The notes under the pieces were generated by a model. That model had not been told where the DNA came from. It ran no database searches and saw only the letters and a program-made list of their open reading frames with translations. From assembly GCF_003385845.1 (NCBI RefSeq), contig NZ_QRDJ01000008.1:62001-126000 (forward strand): a stretch of DNA of 64,000 bases, given 5' to 3'. Shown here piece by piece: positions 1 through 9,553 of the stretch (position 1 is its first letter; every line of letters starts with the position of its first letter). Source of the stretch: Kushneria indalinina DSM 14324 (lineage in GTDB: Bacteria > Pseudomonadota > Gammaproteobacteria > Pseudomonadales > Halomonadaceae). A program made the translations under genes and the position numbers.

Positions 1-644
1 TCCAGCAGCAGTGCCGTGTCTTCCAGTTCGAGCTGGTGGTCGGGATGTTGATCCAGATAGCGGATAACGCTTAAAAGCGGCTCTCCCTGATTGACCAGCG
101 CAAGTTCCGGGCGTTGCCCGGCGGGCAGATCGGCCAGCTTTTGAAGCCACTGTCGGCAGGGGGTGCAGTCACTGCGCCACAGCAGGAGATGACGGGCAGG
201 GGCATCATGGGCCGGTGTGATCGAACGGCCTTCAAGTGACTTGAGGGTCAGCGCGGCCAGGGTGTCGGGAAGCGGTGTCTGCAGACCTGATCGATACTGC
301 TCCAGCCCCCACCAGAGCCCGTTTGTGATCATGATCAGCAGGCAAAGCCTCTGGCGCAGGGTTGGACGCTGGCGGCAGTACCACAGTGTCCAGACCAGCA
401 GTGCGATCAGACCGCCGGCGGGGGCAACGCCGGTACTCCAGAGATGCCCTGACCACACAGGATGGCGCAGGGTGGTGTCCTGGAAAAGCCATGTCCAGAG
501 GCTGGCGCCGGTCAGCCAGAACACCAGGGCGCCCAGTGCCCAGCATGTTGTGGTGGTGCGTGCCGCCGGGCTGATGACATGTGCCGCCAGCAGCGTCATC
601 GTGGCGCATGCCACGGCCAGCTGCACAGGAGACAGGGAGATCAT
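1..644 (-). CDS. Membrane-anchored thioredoxin-like protein (3' end outside window)
   Basis: Translating the minus strand from the ATG at 644 gives an open frame that runs off the left edge, at least 214 codons. The first half has about three hydrophobic stretches (residues about 4-20, 30-50 and 65-85). They are followed by a soluble part with the segment WRSDCTPCRQW, a CxxC redox motif in a thioredoxin-like context. This suggests a membrane-tethered thiol-disulfide oxidoreductase of the TlpA/thioredoxin superfamily acting at the cell envelope. An in-frame ATG at 665 is an alternative start; 644 is preferred because TTGAGGG lies just upstream. The C-terminal half of the domain is not visible, so the subfamily is open. 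It is the first gene of a leftward unit and is divergent from the small membrane protein at 750. Confidence 0.6.
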   Translation of the reverse strand, partial: MISLSPVQLAVACATMTLLAAHVISPAARTTTTCWALGALVFWLTGASLWTWLFQDTTLRHPVWSGHLWSTGVAPAGGLIALLVWTLWYCRQRPTLRQRLCLLIMITNGLWWGLEQYRSGLQTPLPDTLAALTLKSLEGRSITPAHDAPARHLLLWRSDCTPCRQWLQKLADLPAGQRPELALVNQGEPLLSVIRYLDQHPDHQLELEDTALLL

Positions 645-749
645 GGCACCCTCAAGAAGATCCATTGGTTTTTTCCATCATGCGTTAAACTTGGACAGTC
701 CGGCATGGCCGGTCATGCTCGCTGATCCATGTCGTTGCCGGTGATTGTC

Positions 750-1001
750 ATGCCTGATTCCCGTTCCACACGCCCTCGACGTCGCGATACACCACGTATC
801 GTGGCCATCTCTGCCCAGGCGTTCGGCTTTATTCTGATCGTGCTCTTTGAGACCCTGTTGCCTGAACATCTGAAACGTCCATCCCAGGGCCTGGTCCTGG
901 CCGCCATGCTCGTGGCAGCGCTCTATTCTGCGCTGCTGCGCCGTTATTACCGCAATCGGTCGCTGAAGCGCCGCGACCATGAGTCCTTCCATGACCAATG
1001 A
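750..1001 (+). CDS. Small membrane protein of unknown function
   Basis: This encodes about 83 residues: a basic N-terminus, a hydrophobic helix around residues 17-34, a second one around 46-62 and a strongly basic C-terminal tail. The topology is that of a two-helix inner-membrane protein. I do not recognise a family. The ATG at 750 is chosen because GGTGA lies about 7 bases upstream; an in-frame ATG at 729 would add seven residues. Its 3' end overlaps the phospholipase D gene (start 979) by about 23 bases, which implies translational coupling and supports its being real. Confidence 0.5.
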   Translation: MPDSRSTRPRRRDTPRIVAISAQAFGFILIVLFETLLPEHLKRPSQGLVLAAMLVAALYSALLRRYYRNRSLKRRDHESFHDQ

Positions 1002-2451
1002 CAGCAATACCGGTGCGCTGGTGCACTGGGCAAGCCAGCATGGCGCAGCGTCGGACGAGTGCAGCGGGATGCGCCTGTTGTCCGACGGTCTTGATGCCTT
1101 TGAAGTGCGTGCCCATCTGGCACGCCATGCTGAACACAGCATCGACAGTCTGAGCTATATCCTTGAGGAGGGCACCACCACCCAGGTGCTGATGGCCGAA
1201 CTGCTGGCCGCGGCCGAGCGCGGTGTCGATGTCAGGATGCTGGTGGATGACATGAGCGCCATCAACGTGCAGCGCAAGCTGCGCGCCATGCAGACTCATC
1301 CGCGCATCGAGGTGCGCCTGTTCAACCCGGTGACCTTCTGGCGGCGCCATTACTGGAGCCATCGACTGGCGATGGCACTGACCATCCGCCGCTCGCATCG
1401 TCGCATGCACAACAAGCTCTGGCTGGTGGATGGTGCGGTCGGCATCGCGGGCGGGCGCAATCTCAGCGATGACTACTTCATCACTGAAAGCAACTACAAC
1501 TTCGCCGATCTCGACATGCTGGTCGCCGGCGGCCGTATCGCCGATCAGATGCGCGAATGCTTCAGTCGGTACTGGCATGGTCACTGCGTGCGTACGCTGG
1601 CGGCCCTGGTACCGGAAGAGCCGGGCTACGACTGGCAGGCGTTGCGCGATGAGCTCAGGCGTAAACTGTCCGGCGAATCACTGGCGGACTCTCCCTTTCT
1701 GCCCATCCATCATGATGAAACACGCGGGCTCGACGAGGGGCTGGGCGAGCTGGTGCAGGCCAGCGGCGAGCTCTACTGGGATCATCCCGACAAGTCCTGC
1801 CAGCCGGGCCGGCCTGGCCGCGAATTCATCATGGGGCCGCACATTGGTGCCATGGTGGCCGATACGCAACACCATATAAAGATTGTCTCGGCCTACTTCA
1901 TTCCCAGCGAGCGGGACGTCATCGATCTGGAAGCGCTGCTGGAAAGAGACGTCGAGGTCACCGTGTTGACCAACTCCCTGAAGGCCAGCGATACGCCGGT
2001 GGTCAACGGCGGCTATGCCCCCTGGCGCCGGCGCTTTCTGGAAAGGGGGGCCCACATGTATGAGCTGCGACACGGTCACAAGCCGCGCCGGCGGCGCATG
2101 TATCACTTTGGCGCGATGGCCTCGAGTCTGCACGGCAAGGCCATGGTGATGGACGATAAAAGACTCTTTATCGGTTCGTTCAACGTGGATCCACGCTCGA
2201 CCTGGTGGAACAACGAGATGGGGTTGCGCGTGGATCATGACGGTCTGGTGTCAGAGCTTGATGACGTGATCGAGAGGGCGTTGAGCCCGGCCAGCAGCTT
2301 CAGGGTTGAGCAGGATGGCCGGGGGCAACTCTCCTGGGTGACCGTTGACGAAAATGAGCAGGAGCACCGCCTGACCAGAGAGCCCGGCAGCCTGCTGGCT
2401 CGGGCCCAGAAATGGCTGGGTGGTCTGCCAGGCGTCTGGAGGCTGCTCTAG
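979..2451 (+). CDS. clsC: Cardiolipin synthase C-like phospholipase D family protein
   Basis: The 490-residue protein carries two HKD motifs of the phospholipase D superfamily: HNKLWLVDG from His144 and HGKAMVMDD from His385, each followed by the usual G(G/S)xN element (GGRNLSDDY, GSFNVDPRS). The length, motif spacing and lack of N-terminal membrane helices fit the ClsC (YmdC) branch rather than ClsA. ClsC makes cardiolipin from phosphatidylglycerol and phosphatidylethanolamine at the inner membrane. In E. coli, ClsC works with a small partner encoded upstream; here an unrelated-looking small membrane protein overlaps its start and could play a similar part (inference). An internal ATG at 991 is an alternative start. 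Confidence 0.85.
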   Translation: MSPSMTNDSNTGALVHWASQHGAASDECSGMRLLSDGLDAFEVRAHLARHAEHSIDSLSYILEEGTTTQVLMAELLAAAERGVDVRMLVDDMSAINVQRKLRAMQTHPRIEVRLFNPVTFWRRHYWSHRLAMALTIRRSHRRMHNKLWLVDGAVGIAGGRNLSDDYFITESNYNFADLDMLVAGGRIADQMRECFSRYWHGHCVRTLAALVPEEPGYDWQALRDELRRKLSGESLADSPFLPIHHDETRGLDEGLGELVQASGELYWDHPDKSCQPGRPGREFIMGPHIGAMVADTQHHIKIVSAYFIPSERDVIDLEALLERDVEVTVLTNSLKASDTPVVNGGYAPWRRRFLERGAHMYELRHGHKPRRRRMYHFGAMASSLHGKAMVMDDKRLFIGSFNVDPRSTWWNNEMGLRVDHDGLVSELDDVIERALSPASSFRVEQDGRGQLSWVTVDENEQEHRLTREPGSLLARAQKWLGGLPGVWRLL

Positions 2452-2487
2452 CCGTGTCGTGAAAGACGCAAGGGGCGTGGTGGGGGC

Positions 2488-2787
2488 TTAGCTGTTGTGT
2501 TCGATGGCTTCCTCGGCGGTACAGGCGATATTGTCGATGATGGTCCACTGCTCCGGTGTGCCCCCTTTTTCTACCGCTTCAATGAGGGCTGCGGTGGCAC
2601 GGCGTACATAGGGCTTGCCATCCTCCTCGTGCGCCTTTTCAAGATCACTTTCCATATCCGCAATCAGCGCCTCGACGCCGTCGTAGTCATCACTCCACTC
2701 CAGCGCCTGTTCGGCCGCCTCGTTGATGGTCTCTCCAACGCCAATGATGGCGCTGTCACTGGCGACAATATAACCGCTGCTATTCAT
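2488..2787 (-). CDS. Small acidic hypothetical protein
   Basis: This encodes 99 residues, beginning MNSSGYIVASDS and rich in Asp and Glu (for example the stretch around residues 35-60). There is no signal peptide or membrane segment. I do not recognise a family. The N-terminus followed by a conserved-looking helix with regular Ala/Glu resembles small cytoplasmic antitoxin- or HicB-like folds, but no decisive motif is visible. The start at 2787 is preferred over upstream ATGs because AGAGGAT lies about 8 bases before it. The gene converges on clsC and stands alone. Confidence 0.55.
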   Translation of the reverse strand: MNSSGYIVASDSAIIGVGETINEAAEQALEWSDDYDGVEALIADMESDLEKAHEEDGKPYVRRATAALIEAVEKGGTPEQWTIIDNIACTAEEAIEHNS

Positions 2788-2957
2788 GGGTATGCATCCT
2801 CTGTAGCCGTTCGAGGGGTACCGGCAGTACCGGGATTTGTCGGACATGAGCCCAGTATAGGCATGCCTGTGCGGTCATCGACAATCGATCGCTGCCATAT
2901 ACGATGACGAAAGCTATGCTCAGCAGGAAATTTCAACCTTTGTGTCAGGGAGAGAAC

Positions 2958-3713
2958 ATGCTGCCACTGATCGATCGTGGCCAGGGCGATACTGCACTGG
3001 TGATGATGCATTTTTTCGGCAATTCACACCGTGAATGGCTCGATGTTATCGAGCATCTGGGGGCGGCCCATCGCTGCATTGCGCTGGATCTGCCGGGATT
3101 TGGCGATGCTGCCGACCGCGACGGGTTTGATACCCGCGCCATGGCGGATCAGGTGGCGCAGACCATCGAGGCGTTGGGGCTTGAGCGGGTGGTGCTGATC
3201 GGCCACTCCTTTTCCGGCAAGGTGGCCATGGTGCTGGCGGCCAGACGGCCAGAGTGGCTGGCCTCGATGGTGCTGGTGGCGCCGGCCCCGGCACTACCGC
3301 AGCCGGTCAGTGACGAGGAGCGCGAGTTTCAGCAGGCCTTTGATCACAGCCGTGAGCAGGCCGAGGCCTTTATCGACGGCGCAATCGCACAGCCCCTGTC
3401 GCCGGCGCGCTATCACGATGCTGTAGAGGATGCCATGCGCGCCTCGCCCGAGGCCTGGCAGGCCTGGCCGCGTCACGGCAGTCGAGAGGACGTCTCGGTC
3501 GAGGTCGGTGTGCTGGAATATCCCGCGTTGATCGTCGTGGGAGATCAGGATCCCTCATTACCGCCGCGGACCCAGCGCGAGCTGGTGCTGGGCCAGTTCG
3601 CCGCACCGCGCCTTGAGATCATTCCCGATCATGGGCACCTGCTGCCAGTGGAGATGCCACAGGCACTGGCGGCGCTGATCGATGATTTCGTCGGCCACGA
3701 CGGACAGATATGA
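2958..3713 (+). CDS. Alpha/beta-fold hydrolase
   Basis: The 251-residue protein has the alpha/beta hydrolase layout: an oxyanion strand near the N-terminus (MMHFFGNSHREW), nucleophile elbow GHSFSG with Ser84, an acid in GDQDPS (about Asp198) and a catalytic His in DHGHLLP (about His227). The substrate cannot be told from the sequence; esterase, C-C hydrolase or haloperoxidase-like activity are all possible. The start at 2958 follows AGGGAGAG by a few bases and is better than the in-frame ATG at 2904. It is a single gene, with about 170 bases before the next transporter gene. Confidence 0.8.
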   Translation: MLPLIDRGQGDTALVMMHFFGNSHREWLDVIEHLGAAHRCIALDLPGFGDAADRDGFDTRAMADQVAQTIEALGLERVVLIGHSFSGKVAMVLAARRPEWLASMVLVAPAPALPQPVSDEEREFQQAFDHSREQAEAFIDGAIAQPLSPARYHDAVEDAMRASPEAWQAWPRHGSREDVSVEVGVLEYPALIVVGDQDPSLPPRTQRELVLGQFAAPRLEIIPDHGHLLPVEMPQALAALIDDFVGHDGQI

Positions 3714-3887
3714 ACGCTTGAGCATAATCTGTGGTGCCTTTTCAATACGACCAATGGATGCCCTGCCTGGCGCGCCCGAAGCGCCGGGTACGTTGTGTTA
3801 CGACAGGGCCCCTGTATACATTGATCCCGCATAACAGCGTTCGAGTGACAAGGGCGTACGACGATCAATGGATCAGGGGAAGGCATC

Positions 3888-4979
3888 ATGACTTATAAAA
3901 GCGGACTGATAGCGGCCTCGCTAGCACTGTTGATGCTCGGTGGCTGTGGTGATGACAGCGACACCGAGCAGGCGGACAGTAGCGGTTCGAACGCACAGCA
4001 GGACAGCGGCGACAGCCAGAACAACGCAGGCGAGGCGACGGCGGATCCCGTTCAGGTGGTGTTTGGTACCGGGGGCACCTCCGGGGCCTACTATGCGCTC
4101 GGCGGTGCGTTGAAGTCCGTGCTTGAAGCCAGTCCGCTGGTGCGTAACGTCCAGGTGGTCTCCACCGGTGCCTCGGTGCAGAACATCCAGAACATTCAGG
4201 ACGGCCTGAATCAGCTGTCGATCGTCATGAGCGATGTGGCCTATGACGCGGTCAACGGCCAGAATCAGTTTGAAGGCAACGCCGCCGATATCACCGCCAT
4301 CGCCGGACTGTATCCCAACGTGGTCCAGGTCGTGGCGCTGGGCGACAGCGGCATCGATAGCATCGAGGATATGGCCGGCAAGCGTATTGGTGTCGGCCAG
4401 GTAGGTTCCGGTGTGGAAGCCAGCGCCAAAATCGCGCTGGCCTCGGCAGGCCTTGATTACGATGATCTGGCACGCGTCAGCCATACCGGTTATGCCGACA
4501 GCGTGACCGAGATGAGCAACGGCAATCTGGACGCTGCCTTTTTTACCTCGGGTGTGCCCAACAGCAATATTACCGGCCTGATGCAGAGCCGCGACATCAG
4601 GTTCGTCAACATTGACGGCGATATCGCGCAGACGCTGATGGACGACTATCCCTACTATCAGAGCTACACCATCCCTGCCGGCGCAGCCGAGCGCTATAAC
4701 CTCTCCGAGCCGGTCAATACCGTGGCCATCCGCAACCTTCTGATCGCTCCGGCCAGCATGCGTGACGATGTGGCCGAGGAGCTGGCGCGTCGCTTTGACG
4801 ATTATCTCGGTTCCGGGCAGGTGGCTGTGGGTGCCCTGCGCGAAGTGGGTGAAGATACCCTGGATCAGGATCTGGTTTTGCCGGTGCATCCCGGCGCGCA
4901 GCGCTACTACGACAACCGCGCAGACAGCGCGTCGCAGGACGACAGCGCCAGCGATGGTGACAACAGCGACAACAGCTGA
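3888..4979 (+). CDS. TAXI family TRAP transporter solute-binding lipoprotein
   Basis: The 363-residue protein starts with a lipoprotein signal (lipobox LGGC, Cys20) and an Asp/Ser/Gln-rich linker. It continues with the TAXI-family periplasmic fold: the glycine-rich segment FGTGGTSGAYYALGG, then SAxVQNIQ and GVGQVGSGVEASAK elements. TAXI proteins deliver small organic acids to fused TRAP permeases. The tail is again rich in Asp and Ser, typical of exported proteins in halophiles. It heads a three-gene unit with a DUF1850 protein (8-base gap) and the fused permease. The permease is frameshifted, so the system may be non-functional. Confidence 0.9.
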   Translation: MTYKSGLIAASLALLMLGGCGDDSDTEQADSSGSNAQQDSGDSQNNAGEATADPVQVVFGTGGTSGAYYALGGALKSVLEASPLVRNVQVVSTGASVQNIQNIQDGLNQLSIVMSDVAYDAVNGQNQFEGNAADITAIAGLYPNVVQVVALGDSGIDSIEDMAGKRIGVGQVGSGVEASAKIALASAGLDYDDLARVSHTGYADSVTEMSNGNLDAAFFTSGVPNSNITGLMQSRDIRFVNIDGDIAQTLMDDYPYYQSYTIPAGAAERYNLSEPVNTVAIRNLLIAPASMRDDVAEELARRFDDYLGSGQVAVGALREVGEDTLDQDLVLPVHPGAQRYYDNRADSASQDDSASDGDNSDNS

Positions 4980-4987
4980 TCCTGCGC

Positions 4988-5560
4988 GTGCCGCGTCGCC
5001 GGCTCTGGCTGACGCTGTGTGCGCTGGCCCTGACGGTCGCGCTTGGCTGGCCCCGCCCCTGGCTGGTGGTCAGTGAGCTGACCGCTCAGGGGGAGGTTGC
5101 GCAACGCTACGTGTTTCCCGGTGGCGATGGCACGACCTTTTCGCTGCGCTGGCAGCACTCGGTCGAGCGTGAGGACTGGATCGAAACCTTCAGCCTGTCC
5201 GGCGGCGACATTCGCGTGGTGCGCAGTCGTTTCAAGACCTTCGGCGCCGGCGTGCCGGATACCGGCCATGCCAGTCACCTCGAGCGCGGCTGGGTGGTGC
5301 TGGACGATATCGCACGCCAGGTCGATCCTCTGCTGGTTCAGGCGGCCTCGCGCGAGCACTACCGCATGGGATACAGCGGTTACTGTTTCGACCTGAAGGC
5401 CCTGGGCGCAGCGCCGCTTTTGCACTTTCAACAGCAACGGCTGCCAACGGCGGCAGTGATCGGCGCCCTGTGGCGTCCATGGTGGCATTGGTTGACGTCG
5501 AAGGGTCGACAGGGCCCCGCATTGTCACAGAGAGAACAACATGAGCAAGAAAATGGATAA
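4988..5560 (+). CDS. DUF1850 domain protein associated with TAXI TRAP transporter
   Basis: The 190-residue product begins at a GTG (4988), has an N-terminal hydrophobic segment (about residues 6-22) and then a beta-rich region with the RWQHSVEREDWIE pattern typical of DUF1850. DUF1850 genes are usually found between TAXI binding proteins and fused TRAP permeases, as here, and are thought to be small accessory envelope proteins. Their biochemical role is unknown. The 3' end overlaps the permease start by 20 bases, so the three genes are translationally coupled. Confidence 0.75.
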   Translation: MPRRRLWLTLCALALTVALGWPRPWLVVSELTAQGEVAQRYVFPGGDGTTFSLRWQHSVEREDWIETFSLSGGDIRVVRSRFKTFGAGVPDTGHASHLERGWVVLDDIARQVDPLLVQAASREHYRMGYSGYCFDLKALGAAPLLHFQQQRLPTAAVIGALWRPWWHWLTSKGRQGPALSQREQHEQENG

Positions 5561-7770
5561 CCGCGACGGCGCCGAGCTGACCGGTGGTCTGGCAGGCAGG
5601 GACGATAGTGCGGCGCTGGACCCGGCGCTGATGGAAAAATACGACCGCGAAAGCGCCATACGTCATAGCCTGCCGCGCCTTTTTGCCCGTATCGTGACAT
5701 GGCTGGGCGTGGCACTGGCTCTCTTTCATCTTTATACCTCGACGGCCGGGCCGCTGATTGATATCCAGCAGCGCAGCATTCACCTCTACACGCTGCTGGC
5801 GCTGGCCTTTGTGCTGTATCCCTTCACCCGCAAGGGCGCGCGCGATCGCGTACCGATCCGCGATGTAATACTGGCGCTACTGGCGCTGGGCATTGGCATC
5901 TACATGATCGTGTCCACCCAGCGAATCATTCTCGCCGCCGGGCGCATCACCGATCTGGACATGGTGATTGGCATAGTAGCCATTTTGCTGGTGCTGGATG
6001 CCACCCGGCGCGTGACCGGCTGGGGGTTAACGCTGCTGGCCACGGCCTTTCTGGCCTATGGCCTCTACGCACGGCTGTCGTTCTACCCCGAGCTCAATCC
6101 CGATATTCTGATGGCGATCGGCCGTCAGCTGATGTCACATCTGGTCTATATCACCGAAGGTCTGCTGGGCTCGGCGATCGCCGTGTCGGCCAGCTATATC
6201 ATCCTGTTCATTCTCTTTGGCGCCTTTCTGGGCAAGTCCGGACTGGGGCAGCTCTTCAATGATCTGGCGCTGGCGGTGGCGGGCCACTCCCGCGGCGGAC
6301 CGGCCAAGGTGGCGGTGATTGCCAGCGGGTTTCTGGGCTCGATCAACGGCTCGGCGATTGCCAACGTGGTCACCACCGGTGCCTTTACCATCCCGTTAAT
6401 GAAAAAGACCGGCTACAAGGCCAACTTTGCCGGCGCCGTGGAGGCGGCGGCGAGTGTGGGGGGGGCAGATTCTGCCGCCGATCATGGGGGCGGCCGCCTT
6501 CATCATGGCCGAGGTGCTGTCGGTGCCGTATACCCAGGTGATGCTGGCCGGCATCATCCCGGCGCTGCTTTTTTATCTGGGCGTGCTGATCCAGGTGCAT
6601 CTGCGTGCGCTGCGCAATGGTCTCAAGGGCATTCCGCGCGACCAGCTCTCCCCGGTACGGGCGGTCATGGTCGAGCGGGGCCACCTGCTGGTGCCAATGG
6701 CCGTGCTCATCTGGCTGCTGGCCGACGGACGCGCGCCGTTTTTTGCCGCCTTCTGGTCGATCGGCGCCACGGTGCTCATCTGCGGCACGCGTCGCGTGGT
6801 GATCGGACTGTCGTTGATTCTGCTGGCACTGATCTTTCAACCACAGCTGGAAGGGCTGATTGGAGGTCGTGGCATACCCGATATCTCTTCGGGACGGCTG
6901 TGGCTGCTGGCGGTAATCGCGGTGCCGGTCATCATCAACGCGTTGCGCGCCACGCGCGGGATCGTGGCCGAAACCATGACCGCGCGTGACTGTGTCGATG
7001 CCATGGAGGGGGGAATTCGCAACGCCATTCCGGTGGCCGTGGCCTGCGGTGCGGTGGGCATTATCGTGGGCGTGGCCACGCTGACCGGCATTGCGCTGGA
7101 GGCGGCAGATGCCGTGGTGGCGCTGGGCTCGCAGATTCCGAGTCCGATGGTGCAGCTGATGGTCACGCTGCTTTTGACCATGCTGGCGTCCATCGTGCTG
7201 GGCATGGGCCTGCCCAGTATCCCGACCTATATCATTACCAGCACCATGGCCGCGCCGATTCTGCTCAATCTGCCGCTGTTTCGCGAGCTCTCCGGCAGCA
7301 ATGAAACGGCGGTGTTCGTGGCGCACATGTTTGTCTTCTACTTCGGCATCTTTGCCAACCTGACGCCGCCGGTGGCACTGGCCGCCTATGCCGGCGCCGG
7401 TATCAGCGGTGGGTCGCCCAACGCCACGGGCTTTCAGGCCATGAAACTGGCCATTGCCGGGTTCGTGGTGCCCTTCATGTTTGTGTTCGCCCACGAAATG
7501 CTGATGATCGATTCCACGATCACCAACATCCTGATGGTGCTGGTGACCAGCGTGGCCGGGGTCACGTTGCTGGCCATTGCCGCCGAAGGCTACCTATGGA
7601 CGCGGGTCAACATGGCCATGAGGCTGCTGTCTCTGGCAGGCGCGCTGATGCTGATCTTCCCGGGACTCTGGACCGACCTGGGCGGTGCGGGTATCGCGGT
7701 GATGGTGTTCATGATCAACCGGGCGCTGGCGGCCCGGGAGAGGGCAGGGGCGTCAGGCAGTCCTGCCTGA
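5541..7770 (+). pseudogene. TRAP transporter fused permease (TAXI type), frameshifted
   Basis: This is a 4TM-12TM fused TRAP permease, but the frame breaks at a run of eight G at 6458-6465. Upstream, the reading ends at AGAVEAAASVGG and then drifts into unrelated residues up to a stop at 6989. The following base frame resumes with QILPPIMGAAAFIMAEV, exactly where the intact homologue in this window (52244-54418) reads GGQIMPPIMGAGAF. Removing one G restores one protein of about 742 residues. As written, the product would lose roughly the C-terminal 60 percent, including most of the transport core. This may be a real mutation, a slippage-prone tract or a sequencing error. The start at 5541 overlaps the DUF1850 gene. 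Confidence 0.88.
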
Positions 7771-7782
7771 CCCCCTGAAAGA

Positions 7783-7814
7783 CCGGTCGGGGCGCTTAAC
7801 GGCGTCCCGACCGG
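7783..7814. terminator. Convergent stem-loop between TRAP permease and monooxygenase genes
   Basis: CCGGTCGGG at 7783-7791 pairs with CCCGACCGG at 7806-7814, and a second small hairpin (CAGGCAG/CTGCCTG) sits at 7754-7769 in the end of the permease gene. The two genes converge here with a 25-base gap. There is no long T run on either strand, so termination is plausible but not certain. Confidence 0.4.
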
Positions 7815-8797
7815 ATATCGGCGAGAATCTCGTAGCTGCGCAGTCGGTCGGCGTGATCATAAAAGTCCGAGTTGATCATCACCTCGTTGGCACCCGTGCG
7901 CTCGATAAAGGCTTCGAGCTCGCGGCGAACGGTGTCCGGGCCGCCCACGATGGACGCGCCCAGATTATTGGAGATGGCGGCCTGCTCATGCGGGCTCCAG
8001 TCCATCTCGCGCACCGGCGGGGCCAGCTGAATACGACGACCGCGTATCAGCGACAGGAACTTCTGCTGCTGGGTCGTGGCCTGATACTGCGCCTCTTCAT
8101 CGGTATCGGCGGCCACCACCGGAATGCCGACCATGGCATAGGGCTCATCAAGCACATCGGAGGGCTGGAAGTTGGTGCGATACAGGCGCAGCGCTTCCAT
8201 CATGTAGCCCGGCGCGAACTGCCCGGCGAAGGCGAACGGCAGGCCCAGATGAGCGGCAAGCTGCGCGCTGTAGCCACTGGAGCCCAGCAGCCAGAGCGGC
8301 ACGTGAGTGCCCTGACCCGGCCAGGCACTGACGCGCTGTCCGGGCTGCTCATCGCCCAGATAGCGGGAAAGCTCCGCCACCTGCTGTGGAAAATCGTGGA
8401 CGCCACTTTGCGGGTTGCGGCCAAGGGCTGCGATGGTGGCGCCATCGGTGCCGGGCGCGCGGCCCAGGCCCAGATCGATGCGATCAGGATAGAGCGTGGC
8501 CAGTGTGCCGAACTGCTCGGCTACCATCAGCGGCGGATGGTTGGGCAGCATGATGCCGCCGGAGCCGACCCTGATGGTGGACGTGGCACCGGCCACATGG
8601 CCGATCAGCACTGAAGTGGCCGCGCTGGCGATACCGGCCGCGTTATGGTGTTCGGCCAGCCAGAAACGATGAAAGCCCAGCGACTCGGTATGGCGTGCAA
8701 GGGTGACCGTATTGTCAAACGTCTCGCTGATGGTGCCGCCCTGACGTACGGGCGCCAGATCCAGTACGGACAGGCGGGTATTGGCAAGTAGGGACAT
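7796..8797 (-). CDS. LLM class flavin-dependent oxidoreductase
   Basis: The 333-residue protein belongs to the bacterial luciferase-like monooxygenase family. It has the segment [11 protein letters not shown] (residues about 42-52), the [12 protein letters not shown] stretch and the [10 protein letters not shown] motif, which are hallmarks of the YhbW/MsnO8-type group. These enzymes use reduced FMN to oxidise organic substrates; the substrate here is unknown. It is a single gene, convergent with the TRAP operon and separated from its upstream neighbour by a bidirectional terminator. Confidence 0.85.
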   Translation of the reverse strand: MSLLANTRLSVLDLAPVRQGGTISETFDNTVTLARHTESLGFHRFWLAEHHNAAGIASAATSVLIGHVAGATSTIRVGSGGIMLPNHPPLMVAEQFGTLATLYPDRIDLGLGRAPGTDGATIAALGRNPQSGVHDFPQQVAELSRYLGDEQPGQRVSAWPGQGTHVPLWLLGSSGYSAQLAAHLGLPFAFAGQFAPGYMMEALRLYRTNFQPSDVLDEPYAMVGIPVVAADTDEEAQYQATTQQQKFLSLIRGRRIQLAPPVREMDWSPHEQAAISNNLGASIVGGPDTVRRELEAFIERTGANEVMINSDFYDHADRLRSYEILADIRSGRR

Positions 8798-8925
8798 GAT
8801 GGCCTCTGGAAATTGCGAAAAAGCACTGCTGCCAGCATATCATTAGCAGGCTCATTATGCGTGACGTCGGGGCGTATGACCGGTAATTCAAGGGCTGCCG
8901 GGCACATGACAGGGTCACCAATGCC

Positions 8926-8951
8926 AAAAAAGCCGGCAGAGCCGGCTTTTT
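8926..8951. terminator. Bidirectional rho-independent terminator
   Basis: GCCGGC, a short AGA loop and GCCGGC are flanked by AAAAAA on the left and TTTTT on the right. The T run follows the stem on either strand. It lies between the monooxygenase start and the small membrane protein, and would mainly end leftward transcripts from 8975. Confidence 0.75.
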
Positions 8952-8974
8952 AACGATGGGGCAGAGACACCCGA

Positions 8975-9295
8975 CTAGCGATGGCGTGCGTGGCGAATCT
9001 CGTATTCACCTTCCAGCGTGGCGTGGTCGTCGGACGCGCCGGTCTGCCCCTGCCAGGTTTGGCCCTTCTGGCTCGCCTGTTTTTTCATGCGATGACGCAC
9101 CAGCGGCATCATGGCCCAGCCCAGCAGGATAAAAAACAGGGCCAGTACGCTGCCAAGCATCAACAGGATGCCAAAGATCATCCAGGCGCCCAGCATTTTC
9201 AACGCGCCGGGCTGTCGAGAGGGCTGTGCTGCCCGGGCGCGTGACTTCATCTCTTCGGCCATGCGCCAGGCGGCGTTATAACTCTGATCTGCCAT
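8975..9295 (-). CDS. Small membrane protein, hypothetical
   Basis: The 106-residue protein begins MADQSYNAAWRMAEEMKSRA. It has a polar, basic N-terminus, one or two hydrophobic helices (about residues 34-62: a long run of Leu, Met, Ile and Phe) and a charged tail. It resembles small cytoplasmic-membrane proteins of unknown function common in Halomonas. The start at 9295 follows GAGGAG by about 7 bases; an in-frame ATG at 9328 lacks a good ribosome site. It is monocistronic, with the terminator at 8926-8951 just after the stop. Confidence 0.6.
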   Translation of the reverse strand: MADQSYNAAWRMAEEMKSRARAAQPSRQPGALKMLGAWMIFGILLMLGSVLALFFILLGWAMMPLVRHRMKKQASQKGQTWQGQTGASDDHATLEGEYEIRHARHR

Positions 9296-9457
9296 GTAAA
9301 CACTCCTCACGGGTAGTGGCTGAAACAAAATGGCTGACTATAAGACAATAGCGTCCATGACAGGTTCATGCCCGGATGCGTGATTCAGTCTGATTTATGG
9401 CGCAGCGATCTGACAGGGAGAGGGGGTCATGCAGGATCAGGGTAGGGCAGCCCTGAC

Positions 9458-9480
9458 GCCCGAAAGGGGTTCTTTCGGGC
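9458..9480. other. Stem-loop downstream of L31 gene
   Basis: GCCCGAAAG at 9458-9466 and CTTTCGGGC at 9472-9480 form a 9-bp stem with a 5-base loop, about 75 bases past the end of the L31 gene. No T run follows on the minus strand, so it may be a weak terminator or an mRNA 3'-end stabiliser. The rest of 9296-9553 shows no gene. Confidence 0.4.
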
Positions 9481-9553
9481 ATACAGGAGCGCTGCGGTGT
9501 TCGGATATCGGTCCGAACAGGCCGTGCTACACGGGCGAAGCGCGCCCGGAGTC

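Noticed and set aside
6385-7494. Antisense frame over the TRAP permease
   Set aside because: His/Gln/Arg-rich shadow of a membrane protein; not a gene.
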